Below, one piece after another: positions 10,100-19,048 of a stretch of 64,000 nucleotides of DNA. The stretch's first letter is position 1. Every line of letters begins with the position of its first letter. The position numbers and the translations under genes were made by a program. The DNA comes from Achatina immaculata (taxonomy: Eukaryota; Mollusca; Gastropoda; Stylommatophora; Achatinidae), in the NCBI GenBank assembly GCA_009760885.1, contig CM019718.1, positions 26,033,133 through 26,097,132 of the forward strand. Reading direction: 5' to 3'. A model generated the notes under the pieces. The model made no database searches, was not told the DNA's origin, and saw only the letters and a list, made by a program, of their open reading frames with translations.

Positions 10100-11410
10100 A
10101 TGGCTCTCGTTCACACCAACTCGTGCGAATGTCTGCATTCTGGACTAGATCTGTTTAGCGTGCCGCCGACGCAAACAGCAGTGGAAGAGGGTCAGTTTGT
10201 CGAAATTCACCCCTTAGCGTCCATATCACAGGGGACTCCTATAGAATTTGCGATTTCCGGAAACAGTGAGGAGTACTTAGATCTGTTTAATACCTTTCTG
10301 CACGTGCGAGCCAAGGTCATGTTAGCGGACGGCAGCAACCTACCCGCCGATGTGGAGGTGACCCCCGTCAATTATTTTGTGCACTCTTTATTCTCCCAGG
10401 TGGATGTGTCCCTCAACGATACACTGATCACGCCCAGCCAAAATACGTATCCCTATAGAGCGTACCTAGAAGCCACGTTAAATTACGGCGAAGAAGCGAA
10501 AAAAGGTCACCTAACAGCTGCTCTTTTTTACAGCGATACATCAAACCATATCGACGAGACTCAAGGCGACTCGAACGGCGGACTAAAAATTCGGCGCAAG
10601 TTAGCCAGCGCTAGTAAAGAACTCGATATGATGGGTCGACTGCACTGGGATATTTTTGTCCAGTATCGTTACATGCTGAACGGCGTGGATGTAAAAGTCA
10701 AACTTACACCCTCGAAAGACTTGTTCAACATCATAGCTAACGATCCGGTCGGCAGTTATAAATCCGTAATAACGCACGCCGTCCTTGTGATTCGTAAAGC
10801 CAAATTAAATCCGGCGATATCTCTAGCCTACGAGAAAGCCTTAATGAAAGGAAACGCCAAATACCCGATAAAACGCATTACCATAAAGACATTTTCAATC
10901 CCCAAAGGTATGCTCTCGCACATACAAGACAATTTGTTCCTAAGCCAAACGCCTACTCGCGTAGTGGTCGGACTAATTAACGCTACTGCCTTTAACGGTT
11001 CGTACAGGACCAACCCTTTTAATTTCCAAAACAGCGCTCTAACATATTTGAACGTGAGTGTAGACGGAAGACCAGTCACCGGTAAACCGCTCACCATGGA
11101 CTACGAACACAATCAATACGTGAGAGCTTTTTTCAGGACTAATCTAGCTATGAGTTTAATCGGTAAAGACGCGGGCAACGGCATCGACTACAGACAGTTT
11201 AAAAACGGGTACAACCTGTACGCCTTTGATTTGAGCCCAAGTCTGCTGGACGGTGATCAGTTCGAGATGGCTAGATCTGGACCAATGTCAGTTGAACTTA
11301 AATTCTCCACAGCTACACCCGAACCCCTTCAAGTAATCATCTACGCTGAAAACGACTCAATCTTGGAAATATCGAAGACCCGGCAAGTCATAACAGACTA
11401 CGCTTCGTAA
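10100..11410 (+). CDS. Major capsid protein (double jelly roll)
   Basis: 436 residues, intact, starting 2 bases after the previous stop. The N-terminus (SGLDLFSVPPTQTAVEEGQF, then EIHPLASI, then PIEFAISG) and the block VNYFVHSLFSQVDVSLND match the invertebrate Polinton major capsid protein as I know it. The C-terminus has YAFDLSPSL and VELKFSTATPEPLQV. The family forms trimeric hexon-like capsomers of an icosahedral shell. The length is slightly short of some relatives but no part is obviously missing. Its stop overlaps the protease start (TAATG, 11,408-11,412). The preserved frame contrasts with the damaged integrase and polymerase. Confidence 0.93.
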   Translation: MALVHTNSCECLHSGLDLFSVPPTQTAVEEGQFVEIHPLASISQGTPIEFAISGNSEEYLDLFNTFLHVRAKVMLADGSNLPADVEVTPVNYFVHSLFSQVDVSLNDTLITPSQNTYPYRAYLEATLNYGEEAKKGHLTAALFYSDTSNHIDETQGDSNGGLKIRRKLASASKELDMMGRLHWDIFVQYRYMLNGVDVKVKLTPSKDLFNIIANDPVGSYKSVITHAVLVIRKAKLNPAISLAYEKALMKGNAKYPIKRITIKTFSIPKGMLSHIQDNLFLSQTPTRVVVGLINATAFNGSYRTNPFNFQNSALTYLNVSVDGRPVTGKPLTMDYEHNQYVRAFFRTNLAMSLIGKDAGNGIDYRQFKNGYNLYAFDLSPSLLDGDQFEMARSGPMSVELKFSTATPEPLQVIIYAENDSILEISKTRQVITDYAS

Positions 11411-11886
11411 TGAATACTCAAGAAATACTCGAGATACTTTTAACTGACAATTTTGTTCGGCGATCGGGAGTCAAAGTTTTGGCGCGCGATCAGCTACCCC
11501 CTCGTATCAATCGTTACAAGGCAGCGGCGTATGTCGTGAACGTTGATCCAAGCTGGAGACCGGGATCGCATTGGATCGGTCTATATTACAACGGCGTAGG
11601 CAGCTTTGAATATTTTGACTCCTTCGTTCTTCCTCCTTTCCACGCGGACATCGTAAAGTTCATAGAACGTAACTCTGACAGACCGTGTATCTACAACCCG
11701 CGTCCTCTACAAGACATTCTTAGTAGTACTTGTGGTCTGTTCGTTATATATTTTATTTTAATAAAATGTCGCGGTGGGAGCATGCGTCGAGTTTTAGCTC
11801 CGTTTACTACGAGACAATACGTTAACGATCGCCTCGTATGGCGATTACTGAGACCTTGGATAAACAAGTCTAGACATGTCGTCTAA
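11410..11886 (+). CDS. Adenain-type cysteine protease (capsid maturation)
   Basis: 158 residues. The catalytic set of the adenovirus protease (C5/Ulp1-like) fold is visible in order: H54 (GSHWIGLYY), D70 (FEYFDSF), Q101 (RPLQD) and C108 (SSTCGLFVIYF). These enzymes cleave virion precursors during particle maturation, and the gene lies next to the capsid genes as expected. The ATG overlaps the stop of the major capsid gene by one base. A poly(A)-type hexamer AATAAA occurs inside the coding region at 11,760-11,765. The frame is intact and no key residue is missing. Confidence 0.92.
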   Translation: MNTQEILEILLTDNFVRRSGVKVLARDQLPPRINRYKAAAYVVNVDPSWRPGSHWIGLYYNGVGSFEYFDSFVLPPFHADIVKFIERNSDRPCIYNPRPLQDILSSTCGLFVIYFILIKCRGGSMRRVLAPFTTRQYVNDRLVWRLLRPWINKSRHVV

Positions 11887-11895
11887 AAATAGACA

Positions 11896-11927
11896 TTACG
11901 TCATAAGAGCTACTAGGTATATAAATA
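11896..11927 (+). promoter_or_regulatory. TATA promoter of the PC4-like gene
   Basis: TATATAAATA at 11,918-11,927 lies 41 bases before the ATG at 11,968, compatible with a TATA-directed start near 11,950. TTACGTCAT, a near-match to a CRE/ATF site, lies upstream at 11,896-11,904. Confidence 0.65.
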
Positions 11928-11967
11928 TGCTCACGGTCACACATTCGTATGCGCGGCTCGTCTCTGG

Positions 11968-12480
11968 ATGACTACAGTTCCCACAAACTGGATATACGTA
12001 TCCCCATTGGGAGAGATGAATAAACCTCTTGGTGGCGGATTAAAAGTCGCGTCTGTCTCAATGTATAAAGGTACTCCAATGTTACATTTGCGTCGTTTCT
12101 TCGGAGAGTCAGATTTGAAATTTCCAACACAAGGCGGCCTGTCACTGAATAGAGTCGAGTGTGAACAGTTGATGGAGCTGAAGCCCCAAATCCTAGCTGA
12201 ATTTAGCCGCCTGGAAAGTTTGACTAATTCACAAGCCGATAAAAATTTTTTTTCACCCCACATACCTGTAGCCACCAAAAGGCAGCGTAGGACCGAAGAC
12301 CGAGCGTCAAAAAGATCTGAAAGGTTAGTCTCACGAGAGACTACGGGTCCTACCTCACAACCTATACCAGCTATCGCCTTACCTAGAAAACCCGTCGAGA
12401 GAGACCCTAGAAAAAGACCGCGCTATCTCATTCTACCTCCACAGACTGCTAGTGGAAAAGAGACGAAAACAGCAGACTAG
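11968..12480 (+). CDS. PC4-like single-stranded DNA-binding protein (putative)
   Basis: 170 residues, intact. Residues 25-75 carry VASVSMYKGTPMLHLRRFF, then KFPTQGGLSLNRVECEQL, which follows the pattern of the PC4/p15 (SUB1) DNA-binding domain: a strand-rich VxIR-like start, a loop and a GxSLxxxEWxxL-type end. The remainder is basic and proline/serine-rich with KRQRR, KRSER and RKRPRY clusters that could act as nuclear localisation signals. PC4 domains bind single-stranded or melted DNA and assist transcription and replication, so a role in viral DNA replication or late transcription is inferred. It has its own TATA box and poly(A) signal, unlike the packed structural genes. The assignment is by motif pattern only. 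Confidence 0.6.
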   Translation: MTTVPTNWIYVSPLGEMNKPLGGGLKVASVSMYKGTPMLHLRRFFGESDLKFPTQGGLSLNRVECEQLMELKPQILAEFSRLESLTNSQADKNFFSPHIPVATKRQRRTEDRASKRSERLVSRETTGPTSQPIPAIALPRKPVERDPRKRPRYLILPPQTASGKETKTAD

Positions 12481-12509
12481 ATATTGTAGATGTTGTTCGT
12501 ATAAGTGTT

Positions 12510-12515
12510 AATAAA
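12510..12515 (+). terminator. Poly(A) signal of the PC4-like gene
   Basis: AATAAA 30 bases after the stop at 12,480, the first hexamer downstream. Confidence 0.65.
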
Positions 12516-12639
12516 ATTATGAAAAAACCATTATCTTAGTATGTTTTTTTTTCATCTATGTTTAATTGTACAATATGTCCCGTGATGCTCTGCGTACGTT
12601 GGCGCAATTTTTGAAAATTACTTAAGTTACTATTTTTAC

Positions 12640-12830
12640 CTCCACGCGCTCCTATTGGTTAAAATTAGCTACGTTATTAGTAATTAAGCATATCATGTGA
12701 TGCACTGCGGTTGGTGCGGATACGCTAATTACGTATGTCACGTGGGGTTCTCTACGAGGTCTGATTGGCGCAAACACAGCACGCAAACCAGGTATATAAC
12801 TCTCGATTCACGATTACTGGGGTTCTCATA
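12640..12830 (+). promoter_or_regulatory. Promoter of the DNA polymerase transcript
   Basis: Two inverted CCAAT boxes (CTATTGGTT near 12,652 and CTGATTGGCG near 12,760), a CACGTG E-box-like site near 12,739 and a TATATAAC box at 12,793-12,800 occur in the right order for a plus-strand promoter. Transcription would start near 12,825. Confidence 0.6.
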
Positions 12831-12894
12831 GAAATTAGGTGACTTTGTGGGTCTATCGAAATTAGGATACAAAATAACAGTAAGTCGACTCAGT

Positions 12895-12900
12895 TTTATT
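12895..12900 (-). terminator. Poly(A) signal of the Bcl-2-like gene
   Basis: On the minus strand AATAAA lies 34 bases after the stop of the Bcl-2-like frame, supporting an independent antisense transcript. Confidence 0.6.
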
Positions 12901-12934
12901 ATCTTTTTAATGCGTTCTTAACAGAGACTGGGCT

Positions 12935-13273
12935 CTAGCCTTGCGTTTCCATCCAAGGTCGTAGTTTGTGCCCAATGTACTGCCCTACATTACGAGCAAA
13001 TTTTTCTTGAAGTAAGTGTACATCATAGTCTACGTTACATAACTTTTCTTCAATGTCTTTGCCGAGAATGTATCCGAGCGAAAAAACGGCTACGATTCGC
13101 CCCCAGTTTATAGTACCATCTTCAAAAACTTGGTCGGCAATGCTCACGAACGATTGATAGCTATAATGTGGATTTATGAAATTACACAGGGTGGTGAAAA
13201 ACTTAGCGTGCTTGTTCGAAAAGTCAATAACCAACCTTCTTAGAGGTGATTCGTTAGTATGTACTATACACAT
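12935..13273 (-). CDS. Viral Bcl-2 homologue
   Basis: 112 residues from the ATG at 13,273 (minus strand). Bcl-2 homology regions are visible in order: a BH3-like helix near the N-terminus (LRRLVIDFSNKHAKFF), a YQSF segment that precedes BH1 in the family, BH1 (VFEDGTINWGRIVAVFSLGY, with the hallmark NWGR) and BH2 (PWMETQG just before the stop, where the family usually continues with G and W). There is no C-terminal membrane anchor and no clear BH4. NWGR and the BH2 Trp argue for an anti-apoptotic groove-forming protein; the action on host cell death is inferred from the family. The gene has a TATA box upstream and a poly(A) signal downstream on its own strand and lies inside the polymerase intron. 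The frame is also open for 16 codons upstream but with no ATG, so the GTG at 13,297 is not favoured as start. Confidence 0.88.
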   Translation of the reverse strand: MCIVHTNESPLRRLVIDFSNKHAKFFTTLCNFINPHYSYQSFVSIADQVFEDGTINWGRIVAVFSLGYILGKDIEEKLCNVDYDVHLLQEKFARNVGQYIGHKLRPWMETQG

Positions 13274-13325
13274 TGCTATTTCCACTGCCTCGTCCACTGT
13301 AGTTGGTTTTTTCTTTTCGTTTCAG

Positions 13326-16300
13326 ATGTCTAACAAAATGCCCTGTCGAGTGGGTCCTGCTGCCTTCAAGCACACTTATATATGTTCACAATGCGGTCGA
13401 GGTTTTACCGAACATCGGAACCTCGTTCGTCACAAAACTACAGTGCACGAACAAAATAATATCACATGTCCAATCTGCGGGAAACTCTCGTCTCGGAGAG
13501 ACCACCTGAAGAGGCATATGAAAATTGTCCACTCCAGTGACCCCTCTCCCAAGCGAAAGGCGTCATATGATGATGATGCGGCACCAGCAGTGCGTAGGCA
13601 GGGCGCCTCGTCCACCAAGCGGCCGGCTCTTTCAGATGTCCCCGAACACGGGGAGTCCCCACCTGTTGTAGCAGCCGATTTTTTAGACGACAAAGAACTG
13701 GAGTCTGGATCACGGACCATCCCACCGTCGAGGAAAATACCAACGCCACAGCATAGAGACTTCAGCGACGAAAAAGACAGTTTATATGAGCTGATGGACG
13801 ATGTTAAAGCTATATATTGTGATAACTGGGGGGCTCTTAGGACGCACCAAAACATAAACAACCATTTATCTACATATACATTTTTCCACCCTCCCACTAC
13901 AACACACCCTATTAACTGGGCCTCCAAACTACACGATCTTTTTAACAGTCAGACAAAACGTTTCAAAATAAATTATTCACACCACACCATCCTTAGACAC
14001 AAAGAAACAAACGAGTTACAGTTCTACCACGCTTCAAATAACAATGCCACTGTACTAGACACGCCACAGTTAATAAATAAAAGACGGGACTTTGACAGTT
14101 TTGTAAGAGACTTGACCGAACACGACATACTAAAGACAGCTCTTAAATCTAGGCCCAATACAAAATATTTATGCGAGATAGTTCCAGCCACTAGTTTCTA
14201 CGTCTACCATTTGAACGAATACCCGATAGGATGCAGTATAGATCTCCCACTACATATTACGAACGATAAATTCATAAACACACTCCAACACGATTCACAT
14301 GGAAAACCATACACAGACAACTTTTCCTTTTTCCGCTGTTTAGCCGTCTTTAGAAACCCTAACCTACGGGACAATAGGGTGCAGACACGACAACTCGCAC
14401 GTCAGTGGCAGAAATATAAAAGGTTACCTTCACTAGATAATTTCTCTGGAGTACAGTTATTCGAAATGGCGGACCTGGAGAAATGCTTCAAAATTAATAT
14501 TGACATTTTCGAGTTTGCTAGCGAGGTCCTAGTCCCGGTTTTGCGTGGTAGTAATTGTTGTAAAGGCACTTTGCGCCTGTTAAGTTTTGAAAACCATTTC
14601 ATGTTTATTAAAAATATAGATAAGGCGACCAACGCGATAGCTTGTGACAAATGTGGGAAACTTTGGCACTTATTTGAGAGGATGGAAAGACATTCTAAAA
14701 ATTGTAAGGGTGGGGTTACTAAAGATGTGTATACGGGCGGGATGTACAATCCTCCGGCAACTGTCTGGGAAGTGATCGCGGATCTGGGCATAGAAGTAGA
14801 TACTACTTTGTTTATCCGTACAGGGCCACTTTTGACTACGAATCTTATTTTGAAGGAGCAGATACACCGGGCACTAACATGACCAAGTTTACGGCCCGAA
14901 ACGTACCTCTTTCGTATTCGGTGGCTTCGAACGTTCCCGGGTACGAGAAGCCTGCCTGTTTCGTTACAGAAGGGGACCCTCAGAAGCTGGTTGAAGATAT
15001 GCTCGCTTATCTCGGACGAAGCCTACGATATTTTATATCGTAAATTTAAACCGGTGTTTGACCAACTAGCGGATAATGAAGAGCTAATGAAAAGATTGTG
15101 CGACTATTTACATGAACTCCCTGTTATCGGGTTCAACTCAGGCAAGTATGACGTTAACGTCATAAAGCCTTACTTGGTGTCTTACTTCATTAAGAACCAT
15201 AAAAAGTCTGCCGATGACACTGACGTTGTTGATGACGAAGATAACACCGGGGAAGGGTCAGATCCCTTTAAATTCATAGTCAAAAGGAATAATGATTACA
15301 TGTGTCTCGCGACCGAAAAATTTAAATTTTTAGACATATGTAACTACTTGGCACCAGGTTTTAGCTATAGCAAGTATCTCACGGCTTATAAAATTAAAGA
15401 GACGAAGGGGGTTTTCTGTTATGAATACATCACAGGCTTAGAAAAATTGAATGAGACGGAACTCCCCCCTCATTCGGCCTTTTTTTCGAAATTGAAAAAT
15501 TGTAACCTGACGGAGGCAGAGTACGCTGAGTGTCAGAAAGTATGGGTTGCTTCAGGTATGTCCACTCTTAGAGATTTCTTAGTGTGCTACAACAACAAAG
15601 ACGTAGGTCCCTTCTTGTTAGCATTAGATCAACAAGTTGAGTTTTATAAAAAGTTAGGAGTAGACATGTTTAAAGACGCGATTTCGGTCCACGGGGTGAC
15701 TTTGAAATATTTGTTTAAATCACTTCCCCCAGACGTGTCCTTTAGCTTATGTTCAAAACGGGAACAGGCGCTGCATACAACCATTAGGAACAATATTGTG
15801 GGTGGTCCGTCCATAATTTTTCACAGGCATTACGAGAAAGGTCAAACGTATATTAGAAGGGGTAAGGTCGTGAAAGGGATCAAGGGATACGATGCTAACG
15901 CTTTATACCTCTGGGCACTGATGCAGCAAATGCCAACGGACGTTCCCACAATTAGAGGACATGTCGACGAGTTTAAGATTCACAGAGTTAGCATGTACAC
16001 GAGGCAGAGTAGGGAATACTTAGCCTGGGTAGCGCACACAAAAAACATACATTTAAAAACGCAGTATAACGGAAAAGAGATGAAGGTGGGGAAAGTTAGT
16101 GTCGACGGATGGGACAAGACGACGAGAACAGCCTACCAGTTCCATGGTTGTTTATTTCACGGACACCCCAACTGTCCCATTACAAAAGACATGACGACCA
16201 ACCCCGTGAACGGAAAACCCTTAGAAGACCTTTACAAAAAGACCCAGGAAATACGCGACTATTTAGTTAACGACTGTAGCATTCACGTAGTCGAAATGTG

Positions 16301-17624
16301 GGAATGTCAGTGGCAGCTTCTAAAGAAAACTGATCCGACCATCAGACAGTTTGTCAGTGCGAAATTCCCTCAGACAAGTCCCTTCCGTAAACCCCCCACG
16401 GAACAACAGATACTCGACGCAGTTCGGGACGAAACTTGCTTCGGTCTGGTAGAGTGCGACATAGAGGTCCCCAAGTCCCTAAAGAAGTATTTCTCGGAGA
16501 TGACTCCCATATTAAAGAATGTAGAAGTTAGCAGAGACGATATAGGTGATGCTATGCGCAGTTACGCGCAAGACCATAACTTACTGACAGGGCCCCGGCG
16601 AACGTTAATAGCCAGTTACAAGGGAGAGAAAATCTTGTTGGCGACACCTTTATTGAGATGGTTCTTGGCACATGGCCTGGTAGTTACGAAAGTATATCAG
16701 ATAGTCGAGTACAAACCCAGGACTTGTTTTAAAGCGTTTGGGGATACGGTCTCTAACGCGCGACGAGACGGCGACAGGGACGAATCTTGTTCGATAAGAG
16801 CAGAGACGATGAAGCTATTGGGGAACGCGGCCTACGGAAAAACTCTAACAAATAAAGCCAAACAGGTAGCCGTGACTTATTGTAAAGGTGATGAGACGGG
16901 TATATTTATAAACAGCCCCAACTTTAAAAAATTAGATTACGTAACGGACGATCTTTGGGAGGTAGAGAAGGTGAAAAAAGAATGCAGGTGGGATTTACCC
17001 TTGCAGATAGGCTTTTTCGTATATCAGTACGCAAAACTTAGGATGTTGGAGTTTTACTACGATTTCTTAGATAGGTTCGTTGACAGGTCTGATTTTGAAT
17101 TGTGCGAGATGGACACGGACAGCTTATACTTAGCCCTCAGTGCCCCTGACCTTAGAGACGTAGTTAGACCCAACCTCCGACAAGAGTTTTACGAAGTATA
17201 TGACCAGTGGTTCCCCTCCGAAGTCGGTGCTGAACATCGATCCGCCTTTATTTCTAGCTTTTCTCGACCAGACTGCGCGACATGTAAGGACAGAAAATTA
17301 TTCGAGAAGCGAACTCCCGGACTGTTCAAGTTAGAATACGAGGGCCACGGTATGGTTAGCTTATGCAGTAAGACTTACCACTGTTTTGGAAATTACTCCA
17401 AAACATCGACAAAGGGACTAAACAAACGGCAAAACGAACTCGACAGGGACACTTTCATAGAGGTACTCACCGCAAAACGGGCTAGGGGTGGGACAAACGT
17501 AGGGTTTAGAACATTAAAAGGGACGGTATATACTTACACGCAGCACAGAGACTCGCTTTCATACTTTTACATTAAGAGAATAGTACATGCAGACAACGTA
17601 AGCACCTCTCCACTAGACATTTAG
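13326..17624 (+). pseudogene. Protein-primed family B DNA polymerase with N-terminal C2H2 zinc fingers, two frame breaks
   Basis: This enzyme would replicate the linear viral genome from a protein primer. From the ATG at 13,326 the first frame runs to 14,882 and starts with two C2H2 fingers (YICSQCGRGF...H...H and ITCPICGKLS...H...H), then a basic Ser/Pro-rich linker and a long N-terminal domain with another Cys/His cluster (CDKCGKLWHLFERMERH). Near 14,805-14,813 coding moves to another frame, which holds the ExoI motif F-D-Y-E at 14,831-14,842. Near 15,000-15,020 it returns to the original frame, open to 17,624. That part carries ExoII (GFNSGKYDVN), motif A (YDANALYLW near 15,890), an insertion with FHGCLFHGH, motif B (KLLGNAAYGK near 16,812) and motif C (MDTDSLYL near 17,110). 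All catalytic residues are present, so the decay is by indels only. The in-frame ATG at 13,176 was rejected because it lies inside the predicted intron. Confidence 0.92.
13375..13382 (-). promoter_or_regulatory. TATA box of the Bcl-2-like gene
   Basis: TATATAAG on the minus strand, 102 bases upstream of the Bcl-2-like ATG, with no ATG between. It lies inside codons of the polymerase zinc finger, so one DNA segment appears to serve two strands. Confidence 0.55.
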
Positions 17625-17683
17625 TGACGCGGACAACATAGTTTTGATGGCCCCCTGTTGTAAATATTTGTTGTGATATACAA

Positions 17684-17689
17684 ATTAAA
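17684..17689 (+). terminator. Possible poly(A) signal of the polymerase gene
   Basis: ATTAAA, a common variant signal, 60 bases after the polymerase stop. Confidence 0.4.
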
Positions 17690-17699
17690 ACCTATTATT

Positions 17700-17889
17700 A
17701 CACCTTACGTTTTATGTCGTTTTTTTTAATACCAATTATTGATCTACTGGTCATGTGACGTCATGCCCCTAGCAATGGCGGTGGCGTCGTATTGATTATA
17801 TTTTCCTCTATACGCTATAGCCGACATCTTGTTTTGGGGAGGCTCCCCAATGCGCTGGATACACGCCCTAATCCACTACTGTCCAGCCA
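17700..17889. other. Right flank of the viral element, boundary unresolved
   Basis: Contains a perfect CRE-type palindrome TGACGTCA near 17,757 and a short hairpin TTGGGGAGGCTCCCCAA near 17,834. No terminal inverted repeat matching the left flank was recognised by eye. Confidence 0.4.
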
Positions 17890-18390
17890 ATGGAAAAGTC
17901 CACAATCACCTCCACCGAAAAGGGAGACAAGTCAAGAGCAGCATCAAGTACATTTTTTTAAATAACATGTGTTCCTCCTGTTTAAACAATTAATTCTGCT
18001 TTCTACATCGAGGTCTTGAGATGTCTATGAGAGGATGTGAAAAAAAGCGACCTGACAAATATCGAATCAAGACATTGTTTATCCACCACGAGTCCTCCAG
18101 ACTCGACGATTTTTGGCCAGTAATAACATGAATCTTGTGCTCCGTCCTCCCTATTCACCAGACCTTCACCTTGCGAACTTTTCCGTTTCCAAAACTGAAA
18201 ATAATGCTGGAGAGGCTAAGATTTCAGACGGTGGATTAAATTCAAGCAGAGTCGCAGGTTGTTCTCAACATATTGGGAGGAAATGACTTCCAGGAATGCT
18301 TCAGAAAGTGGCAGCACTGCTGGGATTGTTGCTAAGACTTAGAAGGGGACTATTATGAGGGTGATGATGGCCACTAATGTTTAAGATACG
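17890..18390 (+). pseudogene. Mariner-type transposase remnant (3' half)
   Basis: Plus-strand translation, with stops and shifts, reads VLRPPYSPDLHLANFSVSK and then a segment resembling F-Q-T-V-D-I-Q-A-E-S, ending in a KWQHCWD-type block and a KGDYYEGDDGH-like end. PPYSPDLxPxDF is the hallmark around the third catalytic Asp of mariner (DD34D) transposases; here the second Asp is replaced in NF. Strongly degraded. Confidence 0.7.
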
Positions 18391-18509
18391 TCTTTTTTTA
18401 CGTCTTCGTCTTTTTTTTTTTCTGGTCCGTTAAATAGAAATTCAGGTAGATCGGGGTCCGTTAGTGGAGTTTATACTGTAGGTCTCAGTCCAGACCCGGT
18501 TTTTTTTAA

Positions 18510-19000
18510 TAACTTTGTCCACCATCTTCGTTATCTGTCCCCTCTCTTGCCACTTTTTGCTCTACTTTACCATCTAGTATAATTTTCATTATTGTGTTAT
18601 TTCCCTTGATATGATCAAAATGTTTTAACAGTGTGGTTTCACTATTTTTCTTTTCAATTTCAGTTGATTTAGTGCTTCTTTGTTTGTTTTCTTTTTTTTT
18701 TTTCATGAGAATCATCCCAGTCTTCTGTACACATCAAGTACCTCGATTTTATTTTCCATTCCCTTCTACAAAACAGATTAGTGTAAAGTATATATAACAT
18801 TTGAGAACTCTTATCTCCAGTTGTTGAGTTATATGTCTTGACGTAAAAACATTTTTTTCCACAATGTTGCATGTAGATTTGGACATTCCTTATCTTCTAT
18901 TACTTTTCAATCATCTGTTATCATGTGTCCAGAATATATGTATTTTGTTACTTCTTTTAGTTTTTCTCGGCGTTCATTTATATAATCTTGAATGGTGTTT
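18510..19000 (-). mobile_element. LINE reverse transcriptase C-terminal remnant
   Basis: The minus strand shows LLKHFDHIKGNNTIMKIIL followed by DGKVEQK, and upstream RVLKCYI-like pieces, in the arrangement of RTE-like LINE C-termini. Many stops. Confidence 0.45.
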
Positions 19001-19048
19001 ACTTAGCCTATCACCGCGCAAGGAAATAGATGGACATTAAGCGAAATC

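Larger units (their letters stand above)
12880..13325 (+). other. Probable 5' UTR intron of the polymerase gene
   Basis: A strong donor (GTAAGT at 12,880) lies about 55 bases after the predicted start of transcription. A strong acceptor (pyrimidine tract, then TTTCAG ending at 13,325) lies directly before the polymerase ATG at 13,326. Splicing would remove 446 bases that otherwise contain the antisense Bcl-2-like gene. No RNA evidence is available here. Confidence 0.65.
6222..17700 (+). mobile_element. Integrated Polinton/Maverick (adintovirus-like) element
   Basis: The block carries the diagnostic Polinton set: retrovirus-type integrase with chromodomain, minor and major capsid proteins, adenovirus-type cysteine protease and protein-primed family B DNA polymerase. 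It also carries a pX/pVI-like basic protein, a PC4-like protein and a Bcl-2 homologue. Codon use is more balanced and GC content visibly higher than the flanks. The FtsK-like packaging ATPase expected in this group is not seen. No terminal inverted repeats were recognised: the left limit is a LINE fragment ending at 6,221 and the right limit lies between the polymerase stop (17,624) and a mariner remnant from about 17,890. Damage to integrase, minor capsid and polymerase makes this an inactive copy. Confidence 0.93.

Noticed and set aside
13274..13297. GTG start giving the Bcl-2-like protein 8 more residues
   Set aside because: GTG is not a usual start in a eukaryotic virus; the ATG at 13,273 is the first ATG after the predicted transcription start.
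13176..13325. In-frame upstream ATG extending the polymerase N-terminus by 50 residues
   Set aside because: The extension is antisense to the Bcl-2-like gene, lies inside the predicted intron and has no domain signal; the ATG at 13,326 directly follows a strong splice acceptor.
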